DNA from: Desulfococcaceae bacterium HSG8
GTDB taxonomy: Bacteria; Desulfobacterota; Desulfobacteria; Desulfobacterales; 4be13
Assembly (NCBI GenBank): GCA_030378015.1
Contig: JAUCGG010000039.1
Coordinates: 1 to 33,041, forward strand
Length of the DNA stretch: 33,041 nucleotides
Reading direction: 5' to 3'
Shown: in pieces, positions 1 to 7,424 of the stretch
Position numbering within the stretch: position 1 is the first letter of the stretch
Layout: each line of letters starts with the position of its first letter
Made by a program: the position numbers and the translations under genes
Notes under the pieces: model-generated
Database searches by the model: none
The model's input: the letters and a program-made list of their open reading frames with translations, nothing else
Told to the model about the DNA's origin: nothing

Positions 1-110
1 GGAAAATCCCCCTTTGAAGGGGGGGAATTTCCATCTACTGATAATGTGACTGACACGGCTGATTAGCCGCGTTCTCCATCCGAACGTATTCATTCCCTGA
101 CTTTTATCTT
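1..110. repeat. Palindrome remnant at window edge
   Basis: Bases 6-26 are a C-run, a short spacer and a G-run, the half-site of the C-rich/G-rich palindromes seen complete at 6743-6827, 22145-22240 and 29880-29980. Just after it, 28-42 is the reverse complement of the 15-mer TTCAGTAGATSGAAA that borders other palindromes. No gene is visible before the lipoprotein. Confidence 0.5.
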
Positions 111-137
111 GTGAATCTGAACCATCAGGAGGTTTGT

Positions 138-917
138 ATGAAAAAATGTTACCTTATGTTAGGTGTTATAATTATGTTGGTCATTGGCTGTTCCTCAATG
201 AAAAAGTTATTCCGGGCAGAAGTCTCCGGACTCGTGAAAGACCCGAGCTTCAGCTATCAGGCTGTAGTTAAAGAGAAGATGGCAGTCGGAGGAGTTGTGT
301 CATTGGTCAGCCAGTTGAATAATTCCCAGCGAAATAATTACGCTAATGTCCTTCGAGCCCATTTTGTTGATGAGCGAAAAACTTTCCAGGTAGCACCGGT
401 TTTTTCAGTTATCAAAGCATTGGGCCAGGAAGAATATAGCCAAATGTTAAGTGACTATAAAGACTCAGGCGGAATTGATGACATATGGCTGAACAAACTT
501 TCTGGCAAAATAAAGGCCCGGTATGTAATTTTCACATCAATACAATCAGATGACATAGAGAATACGCGGGAAAAAGAAAAAGAGGATAAATATGAGGATA
601 ATAAGGATAAGAAAAAGGATAAGAAAAAGAAAAAAGTGTTTTCCCGATCAATTCGAAGTGTGTCGGCAACAATGAATATTTATGATTTACAGCAAAAATA
701 TATTGTATGGAGCGGCACAGTTACTCAAAAGAAAACCCGTGAAACTGAATATGAAGAACAGAAAGATGATGCGATTATCGGAATAATTAAGGCGGCGACC
801 AAAACTCAGACATCCGATGATGACCTGTACCTTTATCCTCAGCCTCCCCGATCAAATGAGGTGGTAGCTATGGTATTCAGAGGGTTCGCTGAAAATATGC
901 CAGAGCAAAAAGATTAG
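138..917 (+). CDS. Putative lipoprotein of unknown function
   Basis: This is a 259-residue protein that I do not recognise. The start at 138 is chosen because AGGAGG (127-132) lies five bases upstream and because it places a lipoprotein signal at the N-terminus: a short basic stretch, a hydrophobic core, then VIGC as lipobox with the cysteine near residue 17. An in-frame ATG at 111 has no ribosome-binding site. The mature part is hydrophilic. Around residues 145-168 there is a very lysine-, glutamate- and aspartate-rich stretch (for example KDKKKDKKKKK), probably a flexible linker, and beta-type sequence follows it. The pattern of variable outer-membrane-anchored lipoproteins fits, but the function is unknown. 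It stands alone, with a probable terminator downstream. Confidence 0.75.
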   Translation: MKKCYLMLGVIIMLVIGCSSMKKLFRAEVSGLVKDPSFSYQAVVKEKMAVGGVVSLVSQLNNSQRNNYANVLRAHFVDERKTFQVAPVFSVIKALGQEEYSQMLSDYKDSGGIDDIWLNKLSGKIKARYVIFTSIQSDDIENTREKEKEDKYEDNKDKKKDKKKKKVFSRSIRSVSATMNIYDLQQKYIVWSGTVTQKKTRETEYEEQKDDAIIGIIKAATKTQTSDDDLYLYPQPPRSNEVVAMVFRGFAENMPEQKD

Positions 918-1000
918 GATTTGCAAGATTCTTTCCCGGATCCGCTTTTACCTCGTTGCATCTCTCCGACCTTCCGCTTTTTCCGTCCGCATGATTTTTC

Positions 1001-1066
1001 GCGCCCTTCCCGCCTTATCCCGGCGGACCACGCCGGGAAGACGGCAGGGCGGCCCGCTTTTTTTTC
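1001..1066 (+). terminator. Probable rho-independent terminator
   Basis: An 8-bp perfect GC-rich stem (1018-1025 with 1031-1038, loop of five) is enclosed by an imperfect outer stem (about 1003-1015 with 1040-1050) and followed by eight T residues at 1058-1065. It lies 85-150 bases past the lipoprotein stop on the same strand and would end that transcript. Confidence 0.6.
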
Positions 1067-1124
1067 ATTTCGGAAAGGTATTGAAATCCGGCCCCGTTTA
1101 TGTTATTCGGTTTAGTTTATCGAA

Positions 1125-1210
1125 AGTTTGTAGTACCGCCTTCAGGCGGCTCCAGTGAAATCAGATAGTTAATCTCACAGGACAGACCGCCTGAAGGCGG
1201 GACTACGAAC
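1125..1210. repeat. Palindromic repeat, GTAGTNCCGCC family
   Basis: The arms at 1125-1150 and about 1186-1210 are inverted copies. Each arm contains a smaller palindrome (CCGCCTTCAGGCGG or its complement), so the whole could fold as a cruciform or a double hairpin. The same family recurs at 5616-5672 and 16285-16366, always between genes. Confidence 0.85.
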
Positions 1211-1211
1211 C

Positions 1212-1459
1212 TTTTTGACCGGGCGCATTTACAACTTGGGGGAGTCCCGAAGGGACGACTGAAAATAGCCCGGCAATTTATTGCCGGGGCGGATGTCCCC
1301 GTTTTTCAGTCCGTAGGGACGACTGAAAAGCTTTTCAGTCGTCCCTACGGGACGTGATGATCCGGAATCTCACCCGGCAATGAATTGCCGGGCTATTTTC
1401 AAAAGTCCCTCCGGGACTGAAAGTTACTCCCCCAACTTATAAATACGCCCTTTTTGACC
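1212..1459. mobile_element. MITE-like palindromic element with 9-bp flanking repeats
   Basis: The element spans 1221-1450 and is flanked by the direct repeat TTTTTGACC (1212-1220 and 1451-1459). Its ends are imperfect inverted repeats (GGGCGCATTT at the left, AAATACGCCC at the right). Inside are several smaller palindromes: GTCCCNNNGGGAC hairpins and CCCGGCAAT/ATTGCCGGG pairs. There is no reading frame for a transposase, so it must be mobilised in trans if it is mobile. A relative lies at 5054-5272. Confidence 0.75.
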
Positions 1460-1501
1460 CGTATTTTCACGGAAAACAAAACTGAAAGGAGTCATTAACC
1501 A

Positions 1502-3229
1502 ATGAACCTGCCAACACTGGACTGGATAATTATCATAGCGTACCTGATTTTAAGCCTCGGGGTGGGAATCTATTTTTCCAAGCGGGCCCTGAAAAGTGTG
1601 GATGAATACTTTGTTTCAGGCCGGGCACTTCCCTGGTGGCTTGCGGGCATGTCTATGGTTGCCTCGGCCTTTGCCATTGACACGCCGCTGGGAATCACCG
1701 GACTTATTGCCAAAGACGGCATCCCCGGCGTATGGTACGCGTGGTCATTCGTCCTTGGCGGAGCCGGCGCGCTGGGCGCATTCATATTTGCCCCGCTTCT
1801 GCGCCGTTCACAGATTATTACCACAGCGGAACTCATCGAACTTCGCTATGACGGCAAGCCCGCCGCGTTCCTGAGAGGATTCAAAGGTGTCTATTTCGGC
1901 ATTTTCGCAAACGCAATCACCCTCGGCTGGATCATCAAGGCGGTATGGACCGTCTCCGGAGTGGTTGTTCCCGGATTCGACCCGGATGTGCTTCTCTTTG
2001 CCATTCTGCTTTTCACCCTTTTTTATACAACGCTGTCCGGCCTGTGGGGGATTGCTGCCACCGACTTCTTCCAGTTTATCATCGGTTCGGCAGGATCAAT
2101 CATACTGGCTGTGTTTGCCTGGAATCATATCGGCGGAATGGAAAACCTGATCTCCGCATTCACCGAAAGATACGGCGCTGAATCGGCTGCCGAGCGTCTC
2201 AGCTTTTTTCCCACTATGGGCACACCGTTTTTCGTAACATTCATCGTCTTTATCACCTTAAAATGGTGGGGAAATCCCCCCCCGGCCATTACCCAGAGGA
2301 TCATCTCTTCAAAAGACGAGAAACATGCTTCTTTTTCCACCATGATTTTTGCAGTGATCGCCTTCGGATTCAACTACTGGCCCATGATCTTTGTTGCTAT
2401 GGTCTCCCTGGTGGTTTATCCTGAACTGGCGATGCCGGAAGCCGGGTATGTAAAACTCATCGTGGAACTGCTCCCTTCCGGCTTCCTTGGCCTGATGCTC
2501 GCGTCCCTGATGGCCGCGTTCATGTCCACTGTTGATACTCATATCAACTTCGGAGCATCATACATGGTCAATGATATCTATCGCCGTTTCATCATGCGGG
2601 AAGCGTCTGAAAAGCATTATGTAAGGGCTTCGCAGGTCAGCACCGTACTCATGCTCATCCTTGCGGTGATTATCGCCTACAACCTTGATTCTGTCAGCGA
2701 TGCGTGGTATTATATGTCCATGCTCACCGCTGGCTATGGGATCGTAATTGTTGTCAGATGGTTCTGGTGGCGGGTCAACGCATGGGCAGAAATAGCGGCC
2801 CTCGCTGCATCGGGCCTGGGAAGTACGCTTTTATCTCCCAAATTCGGAAAAGCTGTAGGATATTGGGAGCACATACCCCAGATGGAGTGGCAGTACAGGT
2901 TCCTGATAATTGTCGGGTTTTGTACGATTTTATGGCTTATCGTCTGCTTCTGCACAAAACCGACTTCAGAGGAACACCTTAAAAAGTTTTGCGAAAGAGT
3001 AAAGCCGTTTCCCACCTTCTGGGGGCCGATATATAAAAACTATCCTGATATCGGATGGAATCCTAACATCGTAAGATGCTGCATTCACTGGGCGCTGGGA
3101 GCAGCCACGGTTTACTGCTTCTGTTTCGGAATAGGCAGTATCCTGTTTTCGGAAGTCATCCTCGGTGTGTTGCTGATCAATATAGCGGCTCTGATCGGAA
3201 CAACGATATTTCTTACGTGGAAAAAATAA
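1502..3229 (+). CDS. Sodium:solute symporter family (SSS) transporter
   Basis: This 575-residue inner-membrane protein is very hydrophobic, with about 13-14 predicted membrane spans. It couples uptake of a small solute (sugar, amino acid or organic acid; the substrate cannot be read from sequence) to sodium entry. Family signs are the first helix followed by SGRALPWWLAGMSMVASAFA (residues 40-59), which includes the usual unwound sodium-site helix, and the segment around FMSTVDTHINFGASY (about 340-354), which matches the eighth-helix serine/threonine region of SSS proteins. Its length is normal for the family. The start is supported by AAAGGAGT (1486-1492) nine bases upstream. It is the first gene after a repeat block. 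A DUF6178-like gene follows about 100 bases later in the same direction, with a palindrome in the gap. Confidence 0.9.
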   Translation: MNLPTLDWIIIIAYLILSLGVGIYFSKRALKSVDEYFVSGRALPWWLAGMSMVASAFAIDTPLGITGLIAKDGIPGVWYAWSFVLGGAGALGAFIFAPLLRRSQIITTAELIELRYDGKPAAFLRGFKGVYFGIFANAITLGWIIKAVWTVSGVVVPGFDPDVLLFAILLFTLFYTTLSGLWGIAATDFFQFIIGSAGSIILAVFAWNHIGGMENLISAFTERYGAESAAERLSFFPTMGTPFFVTFIVFITLKWWGNPPPAITQRIISSKDEKHASFSTMIFAVIAFGFNYWPMIFVAMVSLVVYPELAMPEAGYVKLIVELLPSGFLGLMLASLMAAFMSTVDTHINFGASYMVNDIYRRFIMREASEKHYVRASQVSTVLMLILAVIIAYNLDSVSDAWYYMSMLTAGYGIVIVVRWFWWRVNAWAEIAALAASGLGSTLLSPKFGKAVGYWEHIPQMEWQYRFLIIVGFCTILWLIVCFCTKPTSEEHLKKFCERVKPFPTFWGPIYKNYPDIGWNPNIVRCCIHWALGAATVYCFCFGIGSILFSEVILGVLLINIAALIGTTIFLTWKK

Positions 3230-3241
3230 CTATGCCGTCAT

Positions 3242-3314
3242 GTAGGGTGGGTGGAGCGAAGCGGAACCCACCGGATAACAAAAGGTGGGTTCCGCTTCGC
3301 TCCACCCACCCTAC
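3242..3314. repeat. 31-bp perfect inverted repeat (GTAGGGTGGGTGGAGCG family)
   Basis: Positions 3242-3272 and 3284-3314 are perfect inverted copies around an 11-base loop. The same family, less perfect, flanks 27825-27955. It fills the gap between the symporter and the next gene and could act as a transcriptional attenuator or mRNA-stabilising hairpin; that role is inference. Confidence 0.9.
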
Positions 3315-3329
3315 AACTTACTGAGACAT

Positions 3330-5057
3330 ATGGACGAACACCGCAACCTATCTGTAGAGCAGCGCATCAGAAATCTTCATATCAGGCGGAAAGAAATTCT
3401 TTCTTTTCCGGCGGAGAAGGCCCTGGATGCGATTCTTGATCATCCCCAGTCTTCTGCCCTGGTTCATTCATTCCCAGAGGAAGATTTTTATTTCCTGATC
3501 CATGATATCGGGGTTGAGGATTGCATTGAACTGTTGTCTCTTGCATCCCAGGGGCAGTGGGAATACATCCTTGACGTGGAAGTTTGGAACAGGGACAGGC
3601 TTTCGATGAATTCTGTCACCAAATGGCTTGATCTGCTCCTCAAAGCTGATCCGACCCGGCTCATCAAATGGTTTTTGGAGGATAAAACCGAGTTTGTCGA
3701 ACTGTATCTTTACAAAAATATGGAAGTCGTTATCAGGGAACATGACCAGGATCCGTCGGATTTAGGCGAAGGTTTTTTCACGCTTGACGATGTATTTTAC
3801 ATCAGGTTTATTGACTTCCCATATGATCATGAAGTAAAAGACAGGGAACTCCGTGACGTATCCGTATCTGAATTTCTGAACCGTCTCGCGGATTATGACT
3901 ACGCTGTATATCAGCGCGTTATGTTGGAAATTCCGACAGTTGCCTCCTCGGAAGGTGAGGAAGAAGCATTCAGGCTGCGCAATGTGAGACTGGCGGAGAA
4001 GGGATTTATGCCCTTTGAGGAGGCCATTGGCATTTACCAGTCGTTGAAACCGGAAAAATTCAGAACTCAGACCAAAAAGCTTATTGAAAAAAAAGAGGAA
4101 AACCAGGGTCATTTTCTTCCGATGCCTCAATATCCTCTCGGCATGATAAAAGAAGACAGTTTTTTTACCCGTGCTTTGCAGCAGATAGAGGCCGGCGACA
4201 TTCTGCAGCAGCTCCAGGCGGAATTCGCAGGTCTGTGCAATCAGATTATTTCCGCTGATCAGAACCTGATCAGGGAACGGGAAGCATTAAGAAAGATCGT
4301 AAGAAAAGCCTGCGGATACCTCAGTATCGGGCTTGAACGCTTGTCATCAGAAGACGGGAAAGAGCCGGATATGAACTATAACGCAGCGATGATAAAAAAA
4401 TTTCCGCTCTCCCGAATTTTCAGGCTGGGATACGGTCTCGCGCTTGAACTGAAGTGGAAGGCAGAACAATGGCGAGAACAAAGCTGGTTTGAAAAAGAGG
4501 GACTTCCTTTAAGCTTCTGGGGGGAAGAATGGCTCGGGGTACTCGGGGGGGTTTTAATAAAAAAACCATTATTTTTTGATAATTACGAAACCGGTGTTAT
4601 ATACAGAGAATTTGCCTCATCGGAGGATATCCGGATCACCGGAAGCGTACTTGACAGAATCATCGCTTTTGATAATCTTCTCTCCCTGACAGGAATAGAG
4701 ATTGAGAATATTCCGGATCGTTTTATGACCTTTAAAAGCTTTGTGCTGACCCTGTGGGTCAGGCATTATCTCGGACTGGCAGAAGAGCTTATTCCGTTGG
4801 AACCGGAGGAATTCAGACATTTTTTTGATGATCTGTGGTCAGGCAGTGAAAAGCCGCGTAAAACAAAGCTGTCCATGAAAGAATCTTTTCTGAACTGGCT
4901 TTCGGATAAGACCGGTTCCGATGCTTATGATATTACCCGGAACGCGGGGGAAACACTGGAAGATATTTTTAACGAAATTGAGAGTGAATATGGCGAAGTC
5001 TCGGGAAAGGATATTGATCCCAGGTATATTCATCTTTTCCTGTTGAATAAAACCTGA
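3330..5057 (+). CDS. DUF6178-like protein of unknown function
   Basis: The protein has 575 residues from the ATG at 3330. An ATG at 3285 lies inside the upstream palindrome and would add 15 repeat-encoded residues, so 3330 is preferred, although no strong ribosome-binding site precedes it. It is acidic and largely helical, with no signal peptide, membrane span or nuclease or kinase motif. The N-terminal part (sequences such as LSFPAEKALDAILDHPQS and YFLIHDIGVEDCIELL) resembles the DUF6178 family found in Desulfobacterota; this is from memory and was not searched. No biochemical role is known to me. The final codons overlap the inverted repeat of a MITE-like element: the sequence beyond that element continues in the same frame for 12 more codons after the shared AAC, so the C-terminus is probably truncated. 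Confidence 0.75.
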   Translation: MDEHRNLSVEQRIRNLHIRRKEILSFPAEKALDAILDHPQSSALVHSFPEEDFYFLIHDIGVEDCIELLSLASQGQWEYILDVEVWNRDRLSMNSVTKWLDLLLKADPTRLIKWFLEDKTEFVELYLYKNMEVVIREHDQDPSDLGEGFFTLDDVFYIRFIDFPYDHEVKDRELRDVSVSEFLNRLADYDYAVYQRVMLEIPTVASSEGEEEAFRLRNVRLAEKGFMPFEEAIGIYQSLKPEKFRTQTKKLIEKKEENQGHFLPMPQYPLGMIKEDSFFTRALQQIEAGDILQQLQAEFAGLCNQIISADQNLIREREALRKIVRKACGYLSIGLERLSSEDGKEPDMNYNAAMIKKFPLSRIFRLGYGLALELKWKAEQWREQSWFEKEGLPLSFWGEEWLGVLGGVLIKKPLFFDNYETGVIYREFASSEDIRITGSVLDRIIAFDNLLSLTGIEIENIPDRFMTFKSFVLTLWVRHYLGLAEELIPLEPEEFRHFFDDLWSGSEKPRKTKLSMKESFLNWLSDKTGSDAYDITRNAGETLEDIFNEIESEYGEVSGKDIDPRYIHLFLLNKT

Positions 5058-5281
5058 TTATAACGGATTTTGGGGATGGTATTTTTTGTCCCGGAGGGAC
5101 ATCTGAAAATAGCCCGGCAATTCATTGCCGGGTAAGAGACATGAACATCTCCCGGAGTCCCGCAGGGACGACTGAATCAGTCGTCCCTGCGCAGCCCGGC
5201 AATGAATTGCCGGTCTATTCCCGGATGTCCCTCCGGGACAGGAAAGTGCCTCCCCAAAATCCGTTATAATCAGAATAAAAC
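5045..5281. mobile_element. MITE-like palindromic element with 9-bp flanking repeats
   Basis: The direct repeat GAATAAAAC is found at 5045-5053 and again at 5273-5281. Between them lies a 219-bp palindromic element whose ends are perfect 23-bp inverted repeats (5054-5076 and 5251-5273, sharing one base with the right direct repeat). The interior carries the same GTCCCNNNGGGAC hairpins and ATTGCCGGG arms as the element at 1221-1450. The left inverted repeat supplies the TGA stop codon of the gene it entered. Confidence 0.85.
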
Positions 5282-5316
5282 ATCGGAAATGAACTCTGAT
5301 TACTCCGTTTCCGAAT

Positions 5317-5408
5317 AGCGGAGTGCAAAGCTTGCTTTGCGAGATTCCGGCTTCGGCGAACTCAGTCGAGCCGTCGAACGACAGGCAAAGCAAGCTTTGC
5401 ACTCCGCT
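5317..5408. repeat. 24-bp perfect inverted repeat
   Basis: 5317-5340 and 5385-5408 are perfect inverted copies built on GCAAAGCTTGC. The loop (TTCGGCGAACTCAGTCGAG and neighbours) recurs near 19850 and 22240. Related arms (AGTACAAAGCTTGCTTTG) occur in the tandem repeat at 14642-15055. Confidence 0.85.
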
Positions 5409-5413
5409 AATTT

Positions 5414-5705
5414 AATACTTAGGTGATTTCCGGAAAAGAATATATTATATTCCAATTTAGGTTTTTCCTGGCACGAAAATTGCCTTCTGAAAAATCGGAA
5501 TTTTCCGGTCTGTTTTCTTAAAATTTCCGTTCGGAATTCGCATTTTCTGTGTTCAGACTGATCTCTGCAAAAATCGTGCCTGGAAAAACCAAAATTGGAT
5601 CATAATACCAAGCGAAGTTTGTAGTTCCGCCTTCAGGCGGCAGAACACCGCCTGAAGGCGGAACTACAAACTGGTATGTTCTTTATTGGAAATCGCCTTA
5701 GTACT
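5414..5705. mobile_element. Nested palindromic element
   Basis: The outer ends (AATACTTAGGTGATTTCC at 5414 and the inverted relative ending near 5705) match at about 14 of 18 positions. Further in, AATTTAGGTTTTTCCTGGCACGA (about 5454-5477) is matched by an inverted copy at about 5574-5598. A perfect 25-bp inverted repeat of the GTAGTTCCGCC family (5616-5640 and 5648-5672) sits inside the right arm, so one repeat appears to have inserted into another. There is no coding frame. Confidence 0.6.
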
Positions 5706-5827
5706 CTGTCTCATAAATAATGTCCGGGGCGTCCAAAGTAGCACGATTTTTCAAATCGTGCCTGAACGAATTGTAAATTCGTTCTACTGCTCTGTCAAGA
5801 TAGTCAAAGTGATATCGGAGAAGGCTT

Positions 5828-6180
5828 TCAGAAGTCGTTCCGCCAGCGGCCGAATATGCGCTCAACCCTGTATTCCTTACATCTGACCGCATCGCTCAGA
5901 GAGAGTTTTTTTCCCGGAAGATCTGTCACATAAGCACGCCAGCCATATCTTTCCTTCTCTTTTTCTATCTTTTTTTTCCGTCTCTGATGGCAACGGTGAT
6001 CTGATATCGCACCCTTTCGGACACCTCTTTTTTACGCTTTGCGGAACCTCTTCCTCCGATGGATGACCGCGTTTTCTCTTTTTTCCTTTTTCTCCGGTAT
6101 GTTTATCCGAAAACTGTGCGGCTTTGCGTCCTTTACCGGTTTTTTTCCGTACAACTTCCGGACCTGCTGTGAGACTCACC
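5828..6180 (-). pseudogene. Decayed IS1634-like (DDE) transposase fragment
   Basis: Read on the minus strand from about 6030 down to the TGA at 5828-5830, one frame gives KIEKEKERYGWRAYVTDL followed by PGKKLSLSDAVR, CKEYRVERIFGRW. From memory this resembles the C-terminal part of IS1634-type transposases, where the YGWRAYVTN block precedes the conserved glutamate helix (EYxxERxFGR). The upstream segment (6030-6180) continues in another frame with a KRGHPSEEEVPQS-like stretch, so at least one frameshift is present. The N-terminal catalytic domain and the terminal repeats are not visible. It is a dead remnant. Confidence 0.55.
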
Positions 6181-6742
6181 CTGATCTCCTGTCGCCGGGA
6201 ATTTCCTTTATCCGGAGCGGTTATCGCAGGCAGCGCAGGCGTCCCCTGTTCCGGCTATCTGCAAAAATCAGTCAGTACTGCCGCTGATATCAGTATAAGT
6301 ATTTTATCCGTATCCTTACCTCCTTTATGTCAGACTTCGGCATAAGCTCGCTGAATATCATACAAAGGAAACAGATACCAGCTTTTTCAAAAAAGAAAAG
6401 TATTGAAATTCACATCCGGTTATGAAAGATTCAAAAGTGTCGAACAGAAAAAATGAGCTTATGCATATGGCTTATGTAAATATGTAAGGAAAAATATCTT
6501 TTTGTGTATCGTTATCGCGTGGACACGAACATTGACAGGCCTGATAAAAATATCCCTGATTCTAAGAGGTTTTGTGGTTCAACCTGATTTCAGATAGTTA
6601 GAACTGTCATTCCGGGGAGCTCCCGATTAAAACGAAATATGAAAGTCGGAGCAGATGACAAAATACTGAACACCAAACATTTTCATATTCATATCTCGTG
6701 AGTCGTAAGTTCTCATAAATAGCTGAAATGACTCACCAGGAA

Positions 6743-6827
6743 ACTCCCCCCTTTTTTAAAGGGGGGCCGGGGGATTTCCCCCGACCTGCTGAAATCCCCC
6801 TGAATCCCTCTTTAAAAAAGGGGGACT
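6743..6827. repeat. C-run/G-run palindrome
   Basis: The left arm (6743-6780) consists of a C-run, TTTTTTAAA, a G-run and CCGGGGGATTT. The right arm (about 6790-6827) is its imperfect inverse. Relatives occur at 22145-22240, at 29880-29980, and in frame inside the RNA methyltransferase gene at 12950-13062. Confidence 0.8.
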
Positions 6828-7075
6828 CAGAACAGCGGAGAACTTATGACTGTCGAGATTCATATAAGGGAACTCCAAATTAAATAATATATCCGATTCG
6901 GGTAAACAGGTCACTCTCCTGCTCGGTTCGGATTGACAAATTCGAACCCGCTGCGGGGATTTATCAATCCCCGCGAGCAACAGGCGGGTGTTTTATTATC
7001 GGGAAATCCCTAAGCGGTCACAACGAAACATGAAAGTCGGAGCAGATGGCCAAACACAAAAAATACTTTCATATA

Positions 7076-7105
7076 AAAATTGAAAAATGAATATTTTTCA
7101 ATTTT
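7076..7105. repeat. Perfect 13-bp A/T hairpin with GAAT loop
   Basis: 7076-7088 pairs perfectly with 7093-7105 around GAAT. The following bases (AACCGGAATCTAC) resemble the flank of the hairpins at 18470-18493 and 30118-30141, which have a GGAT loop. It appears to be a diverged member of that family whose stem has kept its pairing. Confidence 0.6.
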
Positions 7106-7338
7106 AACCGGAATCTACCGGATTAACTACGGATTCATGGTTAAAATCGGAAAATACCCCGTAATAACAATTCGGAAAAATCCGTTAGAATCAGAAACAT
7201 CCGAAGGCCATCAGCCCGGCCTTGCTCCTTGCTCCCGTTGGATTGACGAATCCGGCGGACATGGCTCGGAGCTGCCAATCCGAACCGAGCCGCGTGCCTG
7301 ACAAATATCAAAGTCCATCCGAAAGCCTGATAAAACAC

Positions 7339-7365
7339 TTGAATTTGGAATTAAATTGTTATAAT
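7339..7365 (+). promoter_or_regulatory. Possible sigma-70-type promoter
   Basis: TTGAAT (7339-7344) and a perfect TATAAT (7360-7365) are separated by 15 bases, in an A/T-rich stretch about 60 bases upstream of the start of the large secreted protein. The spacer is shorter than the ideal 17, so support is moderate. Confidence 0.4.
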
Positions 7366-7424
7366 TATACTATACAATAACAGCCGTTCCGATGTATAAC
7401 TTCTTAAATAAAAAGGAGAAAAAG

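Larger units (their letters stand above)
6181..7338. other. Non-coding, repeat-rich intergenic region
   Basis: No convincing gene was seen on either strand. Contents are a C/G-run palindrome at 6743-6827, a palindromic remnant at about 6925-6990 of the type multiplied at 12234-12772, a perfect A/T hairpin at 7076-7105, and a further imperfect palindrome at 7200-7300. The sequence TCGGAGCAGATGRC occurs at 6646 and again at 7035 with similar flanks, which suggests an internal duplication. Confidence 0.5.

Noticed and set aside
921..1115. 64-residue frame after the lipoprotein
   Set aside because: It has no ribosome-binding site, a proline/arginine-rich nonsense composition, and overlaps the probable terminator.
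5877..6179. 100-residue lysine-rich minus-strand frame as a gene
   Set aside because: A neighbouring frame gives a better match to a transposase C-terminus (YGWRAYVTD, EYRVERIFGR), so this is a frameshifted remnant.
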